Assembly: GCF_002409645.1 (NCBI RefSeq)
Contig: NZ_DHNR01000037.1
Span: 45,525-109,524 of the forward strand
Source: Acetobacter sp. UBA5411
GTDB taxonomy: Bacteria; Pseudomonadota; Alphaproteobacteria; Acetobacterales; Acetobacteraceae
Length of the DNA stretch: 64,000 nucleotides
Direction: 5' to 3'
Each line of letters begins with the position of its first letter. Position 1 is the first letter of the stretch. Position numbers and translations under genes: made by a program. Below, one piece after another: positions 17,007-25,095 of the stretch. Below the pieces are notes generated by a model. That model made no database searches and was not told the DNA's origin. It saw only the letters and a program-made list of their open reading frames with translations.

Positions 17007-17860
17007 TTGAGCTGAAGACGAGTAAGATTGGTTCTTTCGTTGCTTCGGATTTATCCAATGCGACTGGTCCTGCTCACGTCTTGGCGGTCTTTCCAAGGCA
17101 TATTTATCTGGTAATGAATAGACAGGATAAGGATATCACCATGATCCTGTCTCCTTTAACCGAGCAAGAAAGTCCGCTTTCCATCATTTTGGAAGAATGG
17201 CCTGACTGGTCCAGTCTTCGTGCACAGCAGGGATACTACAGGAACAACACACTGAAGCTCGGAAGATATAATATCAACATTAGTGATGCCGATATCTGCC
17301 CCTCATCTATATCAGCGTTTTCAGGAAACATATCCTATATAAAGAAAAATATTAAAGAACTTACAAAACACTTAAAACACAGATCAATATTTCTTAGAGA
17401 CGTTTTGGACCCATCACCTTCCTCAACCCTCTCAGTTTGTGATGTACACTGGTTAATAGAGGGTATACGACTGCGCGATTCGGGCTTATTACATAGAGGA
17501 GCCATGGAACTGGCAGGACTTGGAGTTGGTTTGACACCTGCCGGTGATGATTTTCTCTGTGGTATTATGTTAGCAGCATGGTTCTTTGCTCCGAAACCCA
17601 GAGACTTATGTTTACCCTTATTGCGTGGTGCACATGGCGCAACTACCACTCTTTCGTTTGCTTTTCTCAATGCGGCAGCGGCCGGTCATGCTTCTTTCAC
17701 ATGGCGTTATTTTCTTGAAAAATTGAAAAAACCTGTGGAAAATGATGCACTGCAGCAATGTCTGATGTCAATTATTGCTCATGGGGCTACGTCTGGTGCT
17801 GATACTCTGGCTGGTTTCATCTGGGCAATTGAACATATGAAACTATCAAACAATTCCTAG
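17003..17860 (+). CDS. DUF2877 protein, AllH/YlbF-like carbamoyltransferase subunit
   Basis: 285 residues, cytoplasmic. The diagnostic DUF2877 block is in the C-terminal half: GAMELAGLGVGLTPAGDDFL, CGIMLAAWFF, then a HGATTTLSFAFLNAAAAGHA segment and IIAHGATSGADTLAGFIWAI. In E. coli YlbF (AllH) works with FdrA (AllF) and YlbE (AllG) as oxamate carbamoyltransferase, making carbamoyl phosphate for carbamate kinase. Here the kinase overlaps this gene, and an FdrA N-terminus lies 3.6 kb on, but no YlbE/DUF1116 gene is visible. Whether DUF2877 still works alone is unknown. The N-terminal half is AT-richer than the surrounding core genome. Confidence 0.8.
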   Translation: MIELKTSKIGSFVASDLSNATGPAHVLAVFPRHIYLVMNRQDKDITMILSPLTEQESPLSIILEEWPDWSSLRAQQGYYRNNTLKLGRYNINISDADICPSSISAFSGNISYIKKNIKELTKHLKHRSIFLRDVLDPSPSSTLSVCDVHWLIEGIRLRDSGLLHRGAMELAGLGVGLTPAGDDFLCGIMLAAWFFAPKPRDLCLPLLRGAHGATTTLSFAFLNAAAAGHASFTWRYFLEKLKKPVENDALQQCLMSIIAHGATSGADTLAGFIWAIEHMKLSNNS

Positions 17861-17986
17861 AATATATTTTCCTTATTATGCGATATAAAAACAGAATTTT
17901 CCTTTCATTCATCTTCATATCATTTAAAAACAAAAGTTCGGTACATGAAGTGCCTGTTATCAAAACAAGCTGAAAAGAGAATGAGA

Positions 17987-18391
17987 ATGGCAATAACTCT
18001 TGATGAAGCACAGAAAGCGCTTTCTACGGCTATTGAAAGAGCCATAGAATTAGGCATCGCCGTGTGTGTGAGTATATGTGACGCAGGTGGCCGTCTTGTA
18101 TTATTTGCCCGTATGGATCAATCAAACTGGGCCAGTATTTATGGTAGCCAAGGAAAAGCTCTAACAGCTGCGGCTACTCGCTGTAAAAGTGGCTCTATTC
18201 CACCGGATTCTATTGTTATGCAAAGAATTTCAGAACTAGAGGGGAGAAACATGATCTATGCCAAAGGAGCGGTTCCTCTGATTAAAAATGGAGTGTTGCT
18301 TGGCGCTATCGGAGTTGGAGGAGCAAGCGCTGACCTTGACGAAGCTTGCGCTCTTGCAGCAGCGCAAGCCCTTGAGTGTGACATGGAATGA
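17987..18391 (+). CDS. GlcG/HbpS (DUF336) family protein
   Basis: 134 residues from the ATG at 17987 (one at 17981 and one at 17945 are also in frame; the family normally begins at MAITLDEAQKAL). Blocks: AIERAIELGIAVCVSICDAGG, LVLFARMDQSNWASI, SQGKALTAAATRCKSG, VPLIKNGVLLGAIGVGGASAD, DEACALAAAQAL. This is the complete GlcG/HbpS fold, an octamer-forming small protein that binds haem or acts as a redox or chaperone accessory in some members. In catabolic clusters it accompanies oxidoreductases without a defined role. No signal peptide, so cytoplasmic. Confidence 0.85.
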   Translation: MAITLDEAQKALSTAIERAIELGIAVCVSICDAGGRLVLFARMDQSNWASIYGSQGKALTAAATRCKSGSIPPDSIVMQRISELEGRNMIYAKGAVPLIKNGVLLGAIGVGGASADLDEACALAAAQALECDME

Positions 18392-18882
18392 ATTTTCCCT
18401 ATCTGCTGCTGACCCAGACAAGCAATGCATAATAATTGAAGACCCGATTATACGGGTTGATCAAAATAGTATAAAAACCGCGCAACAAGTGAGAAAACGC
18501 ATCAGGTCATCGAGAGCCTTCCCAAGACGTACTGACGACAAGGCTGCACGTCGCGGTTCAATGCTTTGGGCAAGGCTACCACTTTGTCTCTTATATCTGA
18601 TAACAAGTTGATATCAGTCAAATATTACAACACATTCAAACAATCGGAAGTCTAAATTCTACAGCAATTAAATTTGTTCCTGCTATCGCCATTTTTAACC
18701 CACACCACGTGCTAAGCTCAATTTGCTGGAACCTTTGATTTTCCGCCATATGACCGAGGCTGGTGGCATGAAATATTCTCATTTCCTTGCTGCTGAAACG
18801 TGTGACCTGCTCAAGATTATGGAAGCACCGCGCATCTTGTCCTATACGCTACCCATCAATTACGATTGTTAAGAACGTGGAT
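18392..18882. other. Gene-free stretch upstream of the IclR gene
   Basis: About 490 bases. It holds an interrupted dyad ctgata...tatcag near 18597-18617 and AT-rich DNA around 18620-18720 that may be the regulator promoter. Short ORFs here have no recognisable features. Confidence 0.4.
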
Positions 18883-19671
18883 ATGCCAGCAAGCACCAGT
18901 CTCCCAGAAACTCAGGACAAACCAAAAGCCTTCGTTGGCTCCCTGTCCTATGGTCTGAACATCATCATGGCCTTCGGACGAGCCAATCCTCGCATGACTC
19001 TGTCGCAGGTTTCTGAAAAAACCGGAATGGATCGCGCGGGAGCGCGGCGATACCTGCTCACTCTGGTTCATCTGGGTTTTGTGGCACAGGATGGACGGTT
19101 GTTCCAGTTGACACCCAAGGTCATGGAGCTTGGTTATGCCTACTTGTCTTCTGTTCCTTTGGCTGACAAAGCACAATATTATCTCGACAAGGTAAGAGAT
19201 CAATCCGGATTCCCTGTGGCTCTAGGAATCCGTGATGGACTCGATATTGTGCATATTGCGTCGGCCAATACGGACGAATTCAGCTTTCCGGCACTTACGA
19301 TCGGTCGCCGCTTTCCAATTGCCTATGCTTCGGCAGGACGCTGCATTCTCGCGATGATGGAAAAATCCGAGCGTGACAGCCTGCTCAAGCAGATCACTCT
19401 GGAACCTCTTTCCGATCGAAGCATAACCACAATGGAAGCTTTGCGACGCGAACTGCGTGTGGTCGCCAAACAGGGATATGCCATTGTGGATCAGGAAATG
19501 CAGATCGGAGTGCGTTCGCTTGCCGTTCCTATTTTTGATGCGCGCGAGAGGATTGTCGCCAGCTTCAACACCTTTACTTTCAGCAGCATCGTGCCGATGG
19601 AAAAACTGATCGATGATGTTCTTCCAGACATGCTGGCAGCAGCTCAGGACATCCAACATACCTTGATCTGA
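18883..19671 (+). CDS. IclR-family transcriptional regulator
   Basis: 262 residues from the ATG at 18883; a longer frame from 18787 adds an unrelated N-terminus. The winged helix is residues ~15-75 (LSYGLNIIMAFGRANPRMTL, SQVSEKTGMDRAGARRYLLT, LVHLGFVAQDGRLFQLTPKV). The effector domain follows: PLADKAQYYLDKVRDQSG, YASAGRCILAMM, GYAIVDQEMQIGVRSLAVPI, FDARERIVASFN, typical of the PcaR/PcaU/PobR branch that responds to a small catabolic acid. It lies in the middle of the carbamoyltransferase-like cluster and is the probable regulator of the genes around it; the effector is not known. Confidence 0.9.
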   Translation: MPASTSLPETQDKPKAFVGSLSYGLNIIMAFGRANPRMTLSQVSEKTGMDRAGARRYLLTLVHLGFVAQDGRLFQLTPKVMELGYAYLSSVPLADKAQYYLDKVRDQSGFPVALGIRDGLDIVHIASANTDEFSFPALTIGRRFPIAYASAGRCILAMMEKSERDSLLKQITLEPLSDRSITTMEALRRELRVVAKQGYAIVDQEMQIGVRSLAVPIFDARERIVASFNTFTFSSIVPMEKLIDDVLPDMLAAAQDIQHTLI

Positions 19672-19714
19672 AAAGTGCCTTTTACGTTTCTGTAGCGGTT
19701 TTCATTGCCGCTGA

Positions 19715-19745
19715 TAGGAGAGAGGATATTCCACCTCCTCTCCTA
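19715..19745 (+). terminator. Hairpin after the IclR gene
   Basis: taggagagagg and cctcctctccta pair with one bulge around a short atattcca loop. No strong U-run follows, so termination here may be partial. Confidence 0.45.
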
Positions 19746-19905
19746 TAACATGCTAAAAATCCCCTTTCTTATTTCATACTTCGTATTTTCCGCCAGCAAT
19801 CATGGCGCTGGCGGAAAGGAATACGTACATTTTTCTCCCTTGCCTTTACGTGTCCATTTGTTTTTAATGCACACATATGTTCACTATAAAACCAAGAGAG
19901 CGCAA

Positions 19906-21438
19906 ATGGGTGTTCCTAAACAGCTACGCATAGGCGTTCATTACGAACCATCAAACGTAGACCCCCATCTGGGAGCCGCCGAACTGGCGCTCCAGATGAC
20001 AAACGGCCTTTTTGATACATTGGTGAACAAGACTGCCGATGGCACCTATCTTTCGGGACTTGCTGAGACATTCAGTATTTCTGATGATCAGCTACTCTAT
20101 ACGTTCCACCTTCGAAAAGATGTAATATTTCATGATGGAACCCCCTTCACGGCTCACGCCATGAAGGCATCGCTGGATCGTGCACGCAATCCGGACAACA
20201 GATCCCAGCTTGCTGGTGGTCTTCTGGGTAGCTACCGCGAAAGCCGGGTTGTGGATGAACACTGCCTGGAAATCGCTCTCGACGCACCTTATGCCCTGCT
20301 GCTTGACGCTCTCAGTCAGGGCTGGCTCGCCCCCGTCTCCCTTGCCTGCGCGGCCGATGCAGGAAGTGCATTCATAACTCACCCTGTTGGCACAGGACCT
20401 TTCCGTTTTGTACGCTGGGACAAAGGAGACAGCCTCGTCATCCGTCGTAACGAGACATACGCTTGGTCTCCTCCAGTCGTGGAGAATCAGGGACCACCTT
20501 TGATTGACGAAATCGTTTTCAAATTTCTGCCTGAGGACGCCAGCCGCACTTCAGCCCTGCTGAATGGCGCGGTAGACATGATCTTTGCCGGGAATCCGGC
20601 TGACGCCCAGACCTTGCGTGAAACGGACGGACTGACTGTAACCACTTGGCCCATCCGTGGTGTGCCGGTTTCGATGATGATGAACATCAAGCGCGGCGCC
20701 ACCAGCAGTTTGGTCGTGCGTCAGGCCATCAGCCACGCCCTGGACGTGGACGCTCTGGTCCATGAGGTTTTTCATGGCGAGATACCCCGTGCCTACGGCC
20801 CGGTTTCACAGTTCACGCTGGGGTATGAACCCGGTGTGGAAAACTTTTACCCACATGATCTGACAAAGGCTGCCGCCCTGCTTGAACAGGAAGGGTGGCA
20901 TCTCAATCCTGACGGCCTGCGGACGAAGGCTGGCGAAGCGCTTCGTGTCACCTTCTATGCACTGCCAGTAAACTTCTATCCTCAGTTTGGCGCCATCGTG
21001 GCGCGGCAACTGGCGCGGGTTGGCATTAAAGTCGATGTCGAACTCTGTGCACCGCCCCAGTGGATCCATGCCGGCATGCAGGGCCTGCACAATCTTATTC
21101 CACAGGGAAAATACGCGAGTTCATCGCAGCTTCTCGGATTTGTCTATCATTCCAGAAAAAGTGGCCCCGGTTCCTACGGCTGGAGCAAACGTGGTCCCGA
21201 TGACTATCCCAAGATCGACACTCTGATCGACGCGGCGGAAACCTGCCTCACGCCGGAGCAGTTCGTGCCGTTGTTCGCCGATGTGCAGATGGAAGTCATG
21301 AAGGCAGCTCTGGCCGTGCCGTTGCACTGCAACGCAACCATTGTTGCCGCACGCAGCGGCATTGAAGGCCTGCGTTTTGACGCCATCGGGGCTTACCCCC
21401 TTTTCCACGACATCACACTCCAGCAGGAAGAGGCCTGA
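19906..21438 (+). CDS. Family-5 (DppA/OppA-type) solute-binding protein without signal peptide
   Basis: 511 residues. Extracellular solute-binding protein family 5: LRIGVHYEPSNVDPHLGAAE at the start, GLAETFSISDDQLLYTFHLR, VIFHDGTPFTAHAMKASLDR, HPVGTGPFRFVRW, LLNGAVDMIF, then VVRQAISHALDVDAL. These proteins bind peptides or related solutes for ABC import. The ATG at 19906 gives no export signal, and the upstream in-frame extension to 19705 (ISYFVFSASNHGAGG) does not form a proper one either. No permease or ATPase genes are beside it. So it may have lost its signal, start at an unusual codon, or work in the cytoplasm. It ends three bases before the FdrA-aldehyde dehydrogenase chimera and is probably cotranscribed with it. 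Confidence 0.85.
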   Translation: MGVPKQLRIGVHYEPSNVDPHLGAAELALQMTNGLFDTLVNKTADGTYLSGLAETFSISDDQLLYTFHLRKDVIFHDGTPFTAHAMKASLDRARNPDNRSQLAGGLLGSYRESRVVDEHCLEIALDAPYALLLDALSQGWLAPVSLACAADAGSAFITHPVGTGPFRFVRWDKGDSLVIRRNETYAWSPPVVENQGPPLIDEIVFKFLPEDASRTSALLNGAVDMIFAGNPADAQTLRETDGLTVTTWPIRGVPVSMMMNIKRGATSSLVVRQAISHALDVDALVHEVFHGEIPRAYGPVSQFTLGYEPGVENFYPHDLTKAAALLEQEGWHLNPDGLRTKAGEALRVTFYALPVNFYPQFGAIVARQLARVGIKVDVELCAPPQWIHAGMQGLHNLIPQGKYASSSQLLGFVYHSRKSGPGSYGWSKRGPDDYPKIDTLIDAAETCLTPEQFVPLFADVQMEVMKAALAVPLHCNATIVAARSGIEGLRFDAIGAYPLFHDITLQQEEA

Positions 21439-21441
21439 GAC

Positions 21442-23115
21442 ATGGCATCCAGACTGATTATCCGGCAACGGGAATACCATGACTCCGTCAGGTTGATGCG
21501 TGTTTCCGAAGCCCTCCGCCATGAAAGCGGCGTCACAGAGGCCATCGCCATGATGGCGACGCCCAACAATCGGAAAATCCTTTCTACATCAGGGCTTTTG
21601 ACGCCAGAGGCCAGTGCGGCAAACCCTGATGATCTCATTATCGCCATCGTGGCTGATACCGAAGCCGATGCGGATCAAGCACTGGAAGCCGCAAACCAGC
21701 TTCTGGCGCAAAAACCCCAGAACACCCAAGGGGCGGCGATTCAGCCCCGTTCGCTCGATGCCGCAGTGGTCACGCAGCCGGAAACCAATCTGGCATGTAT
21801 TTCGGTACCCGGCACCTATGCTTTTCGGGAAGCAAAAAGGGCGCTCGAACTCGGTCTGAATGTTTTCCTGTTCAGTGACAATGTCAGCCTCGAACACGAG
21901 CGCAGTCTGAAAGAACTGGCCGCTACGAAAAACCGCCTTCTTATGGGGCCAGATTGCGGAACCGCGCTGATCAATGGCGTGGGCATCGGATTTGCCAATG
22001 CCGTAGCCCGTGGACCGTGGATGACACTCTCCCGCTATGAGCCAATCGGTGTCGTCGCAGCCATTACGCCCTGGAACTCACCGATCGCCAGCGACGCCCA
22101 GAAAGTCGCTCCCGCACTCGCTGCCGGAAATGCAGTGATCCTGAAACCGGCCACATGGAGTCCCCTCGTAGGACTGGAATTCGCCCGGATTGTTACGGAA
22201 TCCGGACTGCCGGCCGGACTGCTGTCCATTCTTCCCGGCGGTGGACAGACCATTGGCGATCGTCTTGTCAGCCATCCTACAATAGGACGGATATCCTTTA
22301 CCGGCGGCACGAAGGTCGGCCACGCAATCGCATCCAAGGCCGCCCAGCGCCTCGTGCCTGTCTCGCTTGAACTCGGGGGAAAATCTCCAACCATCGTTTT
22401 TCCTGATGCCGATATTGATCAGGCGCTCGCCGGCATCCTGTATGGTATGTTCTCGTCTTCCGGTCAGTCCTGCATTGCAGGATCTCGTCTGTTTATTCAT
22501 CGCTCCATCTACAATGAATTTCTCATGCGTCTGGTTGCCGCGACAAAAGCATTGAAGGTCGGCCATCCTTTTGATCCCGATACACAGGTCGCACCACTGA
22601 TCCATCCTGCGCATGTCGCCAGTGTCGCACGGTGGGTGGATATCGCGCGCGCAGAAGGTGGCCGCGTTCTCGCGGGTGGCGCAACCCCTGATGGAGAAGC
22701 GTATAAAGGCGGTTATTACTACCTGCCGACAATAATAGACGGGGTCGATAATACAGCGACAATATGTCGGGAGGAGGTATTTGGTCCTGTCCTCGTCGCC
22801 ATGCCGTTTGACAACGAGGATGATGTGATCTTCATGTCCAACGACAATCAGTACGGTCTGGCCTGCGGTGTTTGGTCACGGGATCTGGGACGCGCCATGG
22901 CCGTGGGAAAGGCGATTACCACCGGCACAGTCTGGATTAATACCTACAAACAATTTTCCATTTCGACTCCTTTCGGAGCCGACAAGGAAAGCGGCTTCGG
23001 TCGAGAAAAAGGACTTGAAGGTCTTCGAGCCTATATGCGTCAGAAGTCGTACTATATTAGCGACTCCGGTGTAAAAATACCATGGGCACTGAGTGCTATG
23101 GATGCCTCATCATAA
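21442..23115 (+). CDS. Chimera: FdrA/AllF N-terminus fused to aldehyde dehydrogenase core
   Basis: 557 residues open in one frame. Residues 1-191 are the N-terminal third of an FdrA-like acyl-CoA-synthetase-type subunit: LIIRQREYHDSVRLM, GLLTPEASAANPDDLIIAIV, SVPGTYAFREAKRALELGLN, NRLLMGPDCGTALINGVGIG, FANAVARG. From residue ~192 (PWMTLSRYEPIGVVAAITPW, near nucleotide 22015) it is an aldehyde dehydrogenase with LKPATWSPLVGLE, FTGGTKVGHAIA, Glu310 in LELGGKSP and Cys344 in SSGQSCIAGSR, then EEVFGPVLV and ESGFGREKGLEG. About 130 N-terminal residues of the dehydrogenase, including part of its NAD domain, and the rest of FdrA are missing. It is best explained by a deletion that fused two genes. 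Activity is doubtful. Confidence 0.85.
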   Translation: MASRLIIRQREYHDSVRLMRVSEALRHESGVTEAIAMMATPNNRKILSTSGLLTPEASAANPDDLIIAIVADTEADADQALEAANQLLAQKPQNTQGAAIQPRSLDAAVVTQPETNLACISVPGTYAFREAKRALELGLNVFLFSDNVSLEHERSLKELAATKNRLLMGPDCGTALINGVGIGFANAVARGPWMTLSRYEPIGVVAAITPWNSPIASDAQKVAPALAAGNAVILKPATWSPLVGLEFARIVTESGLPAGLLSILPGGGQTIGDRLVSHPTIGRISFTGGTKVGHAIASKAAQRLVPVSLELGGKSPTIVFPDADIDQALAGILYGMFSSSGQSCIAGSRLFIHRSIYNEFLMRLVAATKALKVGHPFDPDTQVAPLIHPAHVASVARWVDIARAEGGRVLAGGATPDGEAYKGGYYYLPTIIDGVDNTATICREEVFGPVLVAMPFDNEDDVIFMSNDNQYGLACGVWSRDLGRAMAVGKAITTGTVWINTYKQFSISTPFGADKESGFGREKGLEGLRAYMRQKSYYISDSGVKIPWALSAMDASS

Positions 23116-23223
23116 AAGTCTTCAGAGAGATCGACGTGCTGTCATTTTTGCTCGACAGCCCTATTACCTTACGCACCAACCGCTGGGAAAAGCGCCCATA
23201 AAAACGTGGCTTAGGCTCAGGAC

Positions 23224-23680
23224 TCATTCTTTGAGATAGAAGATGAAGCTTGCTGCAATATGGATTGCGGACATGAATGTATGGGCGCAGCGATCATATC
23301 GTGTTGCGACACGCCGCCAGTCCTTGAGCTTTGCGAAAATATTTTCGATGAAGTGGCGCTTTTTATACAGATGCCAGTCGTAAGACGGCTTTGATTTCCG
23401 GTTCTTCTTGGGCGGAATACAGGCGGTGATATTCCGGTCTGCGAGAAACTCTCTGATCCAGTTGCTGTCATAGCCACGGTCTCCGACGACTTTTTCTGTC
23501 TCATCCGGTGCATAAGGTCTTGTGCGGGCTATAAGCTTTCGGGGTATCTTTCCACTGAAGACCATTGCGGATCACGTAAACAATCCCGCTCATAACACGA
23601 CGGTCATCCTCACGCGGAACCCCATGAGCCAGGGAGAAAAACGGCTTTGCGGAATTCTTCATCAAGCCCTCTTTCAATCC
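23224..23680 (-). pseudogene. IS5/IS427-group transposase with internal deletion
   Basis: Read on minus from 23680: pieces of LAHGVPREDDRRVMSGIVYV, IRNGLQWKDTPKAYSPHKTL, then a jump to DETEKVVGDRGYDSNWIREF, LADRNITACIPPKKNRKSKP, and the intact end HFIENIFAKLKDWRRVATRY...AHTFMSAIHIAASFIFYLKE. The segment between HKTL and DETEKV (about 100 residues including the first catalytic Asp) is deleted and the frame is broken. The 3' end sequence matches the remnant at 56.8-57.3 kb, so both come from one IS family. Confidence 0.85.
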
Positions 23681-23736
23681 TAGGACAATTCAGGCTGCCA
23701 AGACACCACCAGTCAGCAGCCCTTCGATCCTTTCAT

Positions 23737-25068
23737 TCAACCAGCCTGCTTACGATCTACAGCGTAGCGATTGACAGGGATGGGGAGACCAAGATTTTCC
23801 CGGAATATGTCATGTTCATACTCGTGTCTGAACAGGCCGCGTTCCTGCAGAATGGGGACGACATGCTGAACAAAAAGATCAAGCTGCCCAGGAAGAGGTT
23901 CAAACAGAACAAAACCATCAGCCCCTCTGGTATCAAACCAGTTCTGTAAAGCATCAGCAACCTGCGTTGGCGTACCGACAAAATCCCCACGTGGCGTGGC
24001 AAGCTCCAGCGCAACCTGCCGGATGCTCAGATTGTCTTTTCTGACCCGTTTGAGAATACGTTGCGAGGCACTCTGGTTACTTTCATTGCCAATCTGCTCC
24101 ACTTCAGGAAAAGGTCCATCCAGATCGTACTGTCGGAAGTCGTGATCATTGAATGAGCGTGAGAGGAAACCAAGACCAGTATCGATTGAGGTTAAAGAAA
24201 CAAGCTCCTGATACCGCGCTTCCGCCTCTTCTTCGGTCAAACCGACAATCGGTGCGGCTCCAGGCAGAATGAAGGGGAGATCATCTTTACGACCGAGTTT
24301 ATGGGCACGGGATTTAAGGTCGACGTAGTAAAGACGAGCTTCGTCCAAATCCGCTGGACCGCAGAAAACTGCTTCTGCATGCCGCGCAGCAAAATCACGC
24401 CCGGTGTCCGATGCTCCCGCCTGAAAAATAACAGGCTGTCCCTGCGGAGATCGGTCAATATTCAGAGGGCCCCGAACCTGAAAATGAGCCCCGGCATGAT
24501 CAAGTCTGTGCAGTTTCTCAGGATTTACAAATACACCACAGGCCTTATCACCAACCAGAGCATCATCCTCCCAACTGTCCCACAGTCCTTGCACAGTTTC
24601 CAGATGTTCCGCTGCAATGCGATAGCGTTCACTATGGGCAGGATGCTCCTTTCGGCCAAAATTTGCAGCCGTATCACTCAACCATGAAGTGACAACGTTC
24701 CAACCAGCTCGACCATGGCTGATATGATCAAGAGAGGCGAACTGTCGCGCCACATTGAATGGTTCCGTGTAACTCACACTCAGCGTGCCGACGAGCCCTA
24801 TGTGATCGGTGACAGCAGCTAAAGCCGACAGAATAGTAAGCGGTTCGAAACGGTTGAGATAATGTGGACTGGATTTTTCATTGATCGATAGACTGTCGGC
24901 AACAAAAAGGAAATCGAACTTCCCCTTTTCTGCAAGCTGAGCCTGCTTGCGATACAGGGAAAAATTTGTGCTGGCTCGCACATTCCGTTCCGGATGGCGC
25001 CAGTCATCCCATGTCCGTCCGACGCCATGCAGAATGAATCCAAGTTTGATCTTGCGTTTCTGTGTCAT
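23737..25068 (-). CDS. NtaA/SnaA/DszA-family flavin monooxygenase (1)
   Basis: 443 residues from the ATG at 25068 (a TTG five codons upstream is less likely). A bacterial luciferase-like TIM barrel of the NtaA/SnaA/SoxA/DszA branch, which uses reduced FMN from a partner reductase to cleave C-S or C-N bonds. Blocks: IKLGFILHGVGRTWDDWRHP, FDFLFVADSLSI, NRFEPLTILSALAAVTDHIG, LVGTLSVSYTEPFNVARQFA, DHISHGRAGWNVVTSW, GQPVIFQAGASDTGRDFAAR, ILPGAAPIVG, DFVGTPTQVADAL, and the C-terminal ERGLFRHEYE. No flavin reductase gene is in the window. With the second copy it forms a minus-strand pair, 27 bases apart. The substrate is likely an organosulfur or aminopolycarboxylate compound; neighbours favour sulfur. 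Confidence 0.9.
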   Translation of the reverse strand: MTQKRKIKLGFILHGVGRTWDDWRHPERNVRASTNFSLYRKQAQLAEKGKFDFLFVADSLSINEKSSPHYLNRFEPLTILSALAAVTDHIGLVGTLSVSYTEPFNVARQFASLDHISHGRAGWNVVTSWLSDTAANFGRKEHPAHSERYRIAAEHLETVQGLWDSWEDDALVGDKACGVFVNPEKLHRLDHAGAHFQVRGPLNIDRSPQGQPVIFQAGASDTGRDFAARHAEAVFCGPADLDEARLYYVDLKSRAHKLGRKDDLPFILPGAAPIVGLTEEEAEARYQELVSLTSIDTGLGFLSRSFNDHDFRQYDLDGPFPEVEQIGNESNQSASQRILKRVRKDNLSIRQVALELATPRGDFVGTPTQVADALQNWFDTRGADGFVLFEPLPGQLDLFVQHVVPILQERGLFRHEYEHDIFRENLGLPIPVNRYAVDRKQAG

Positions 25069-25095
25069 TTTATCGCTTTTCAAAACAGAGAGTGA

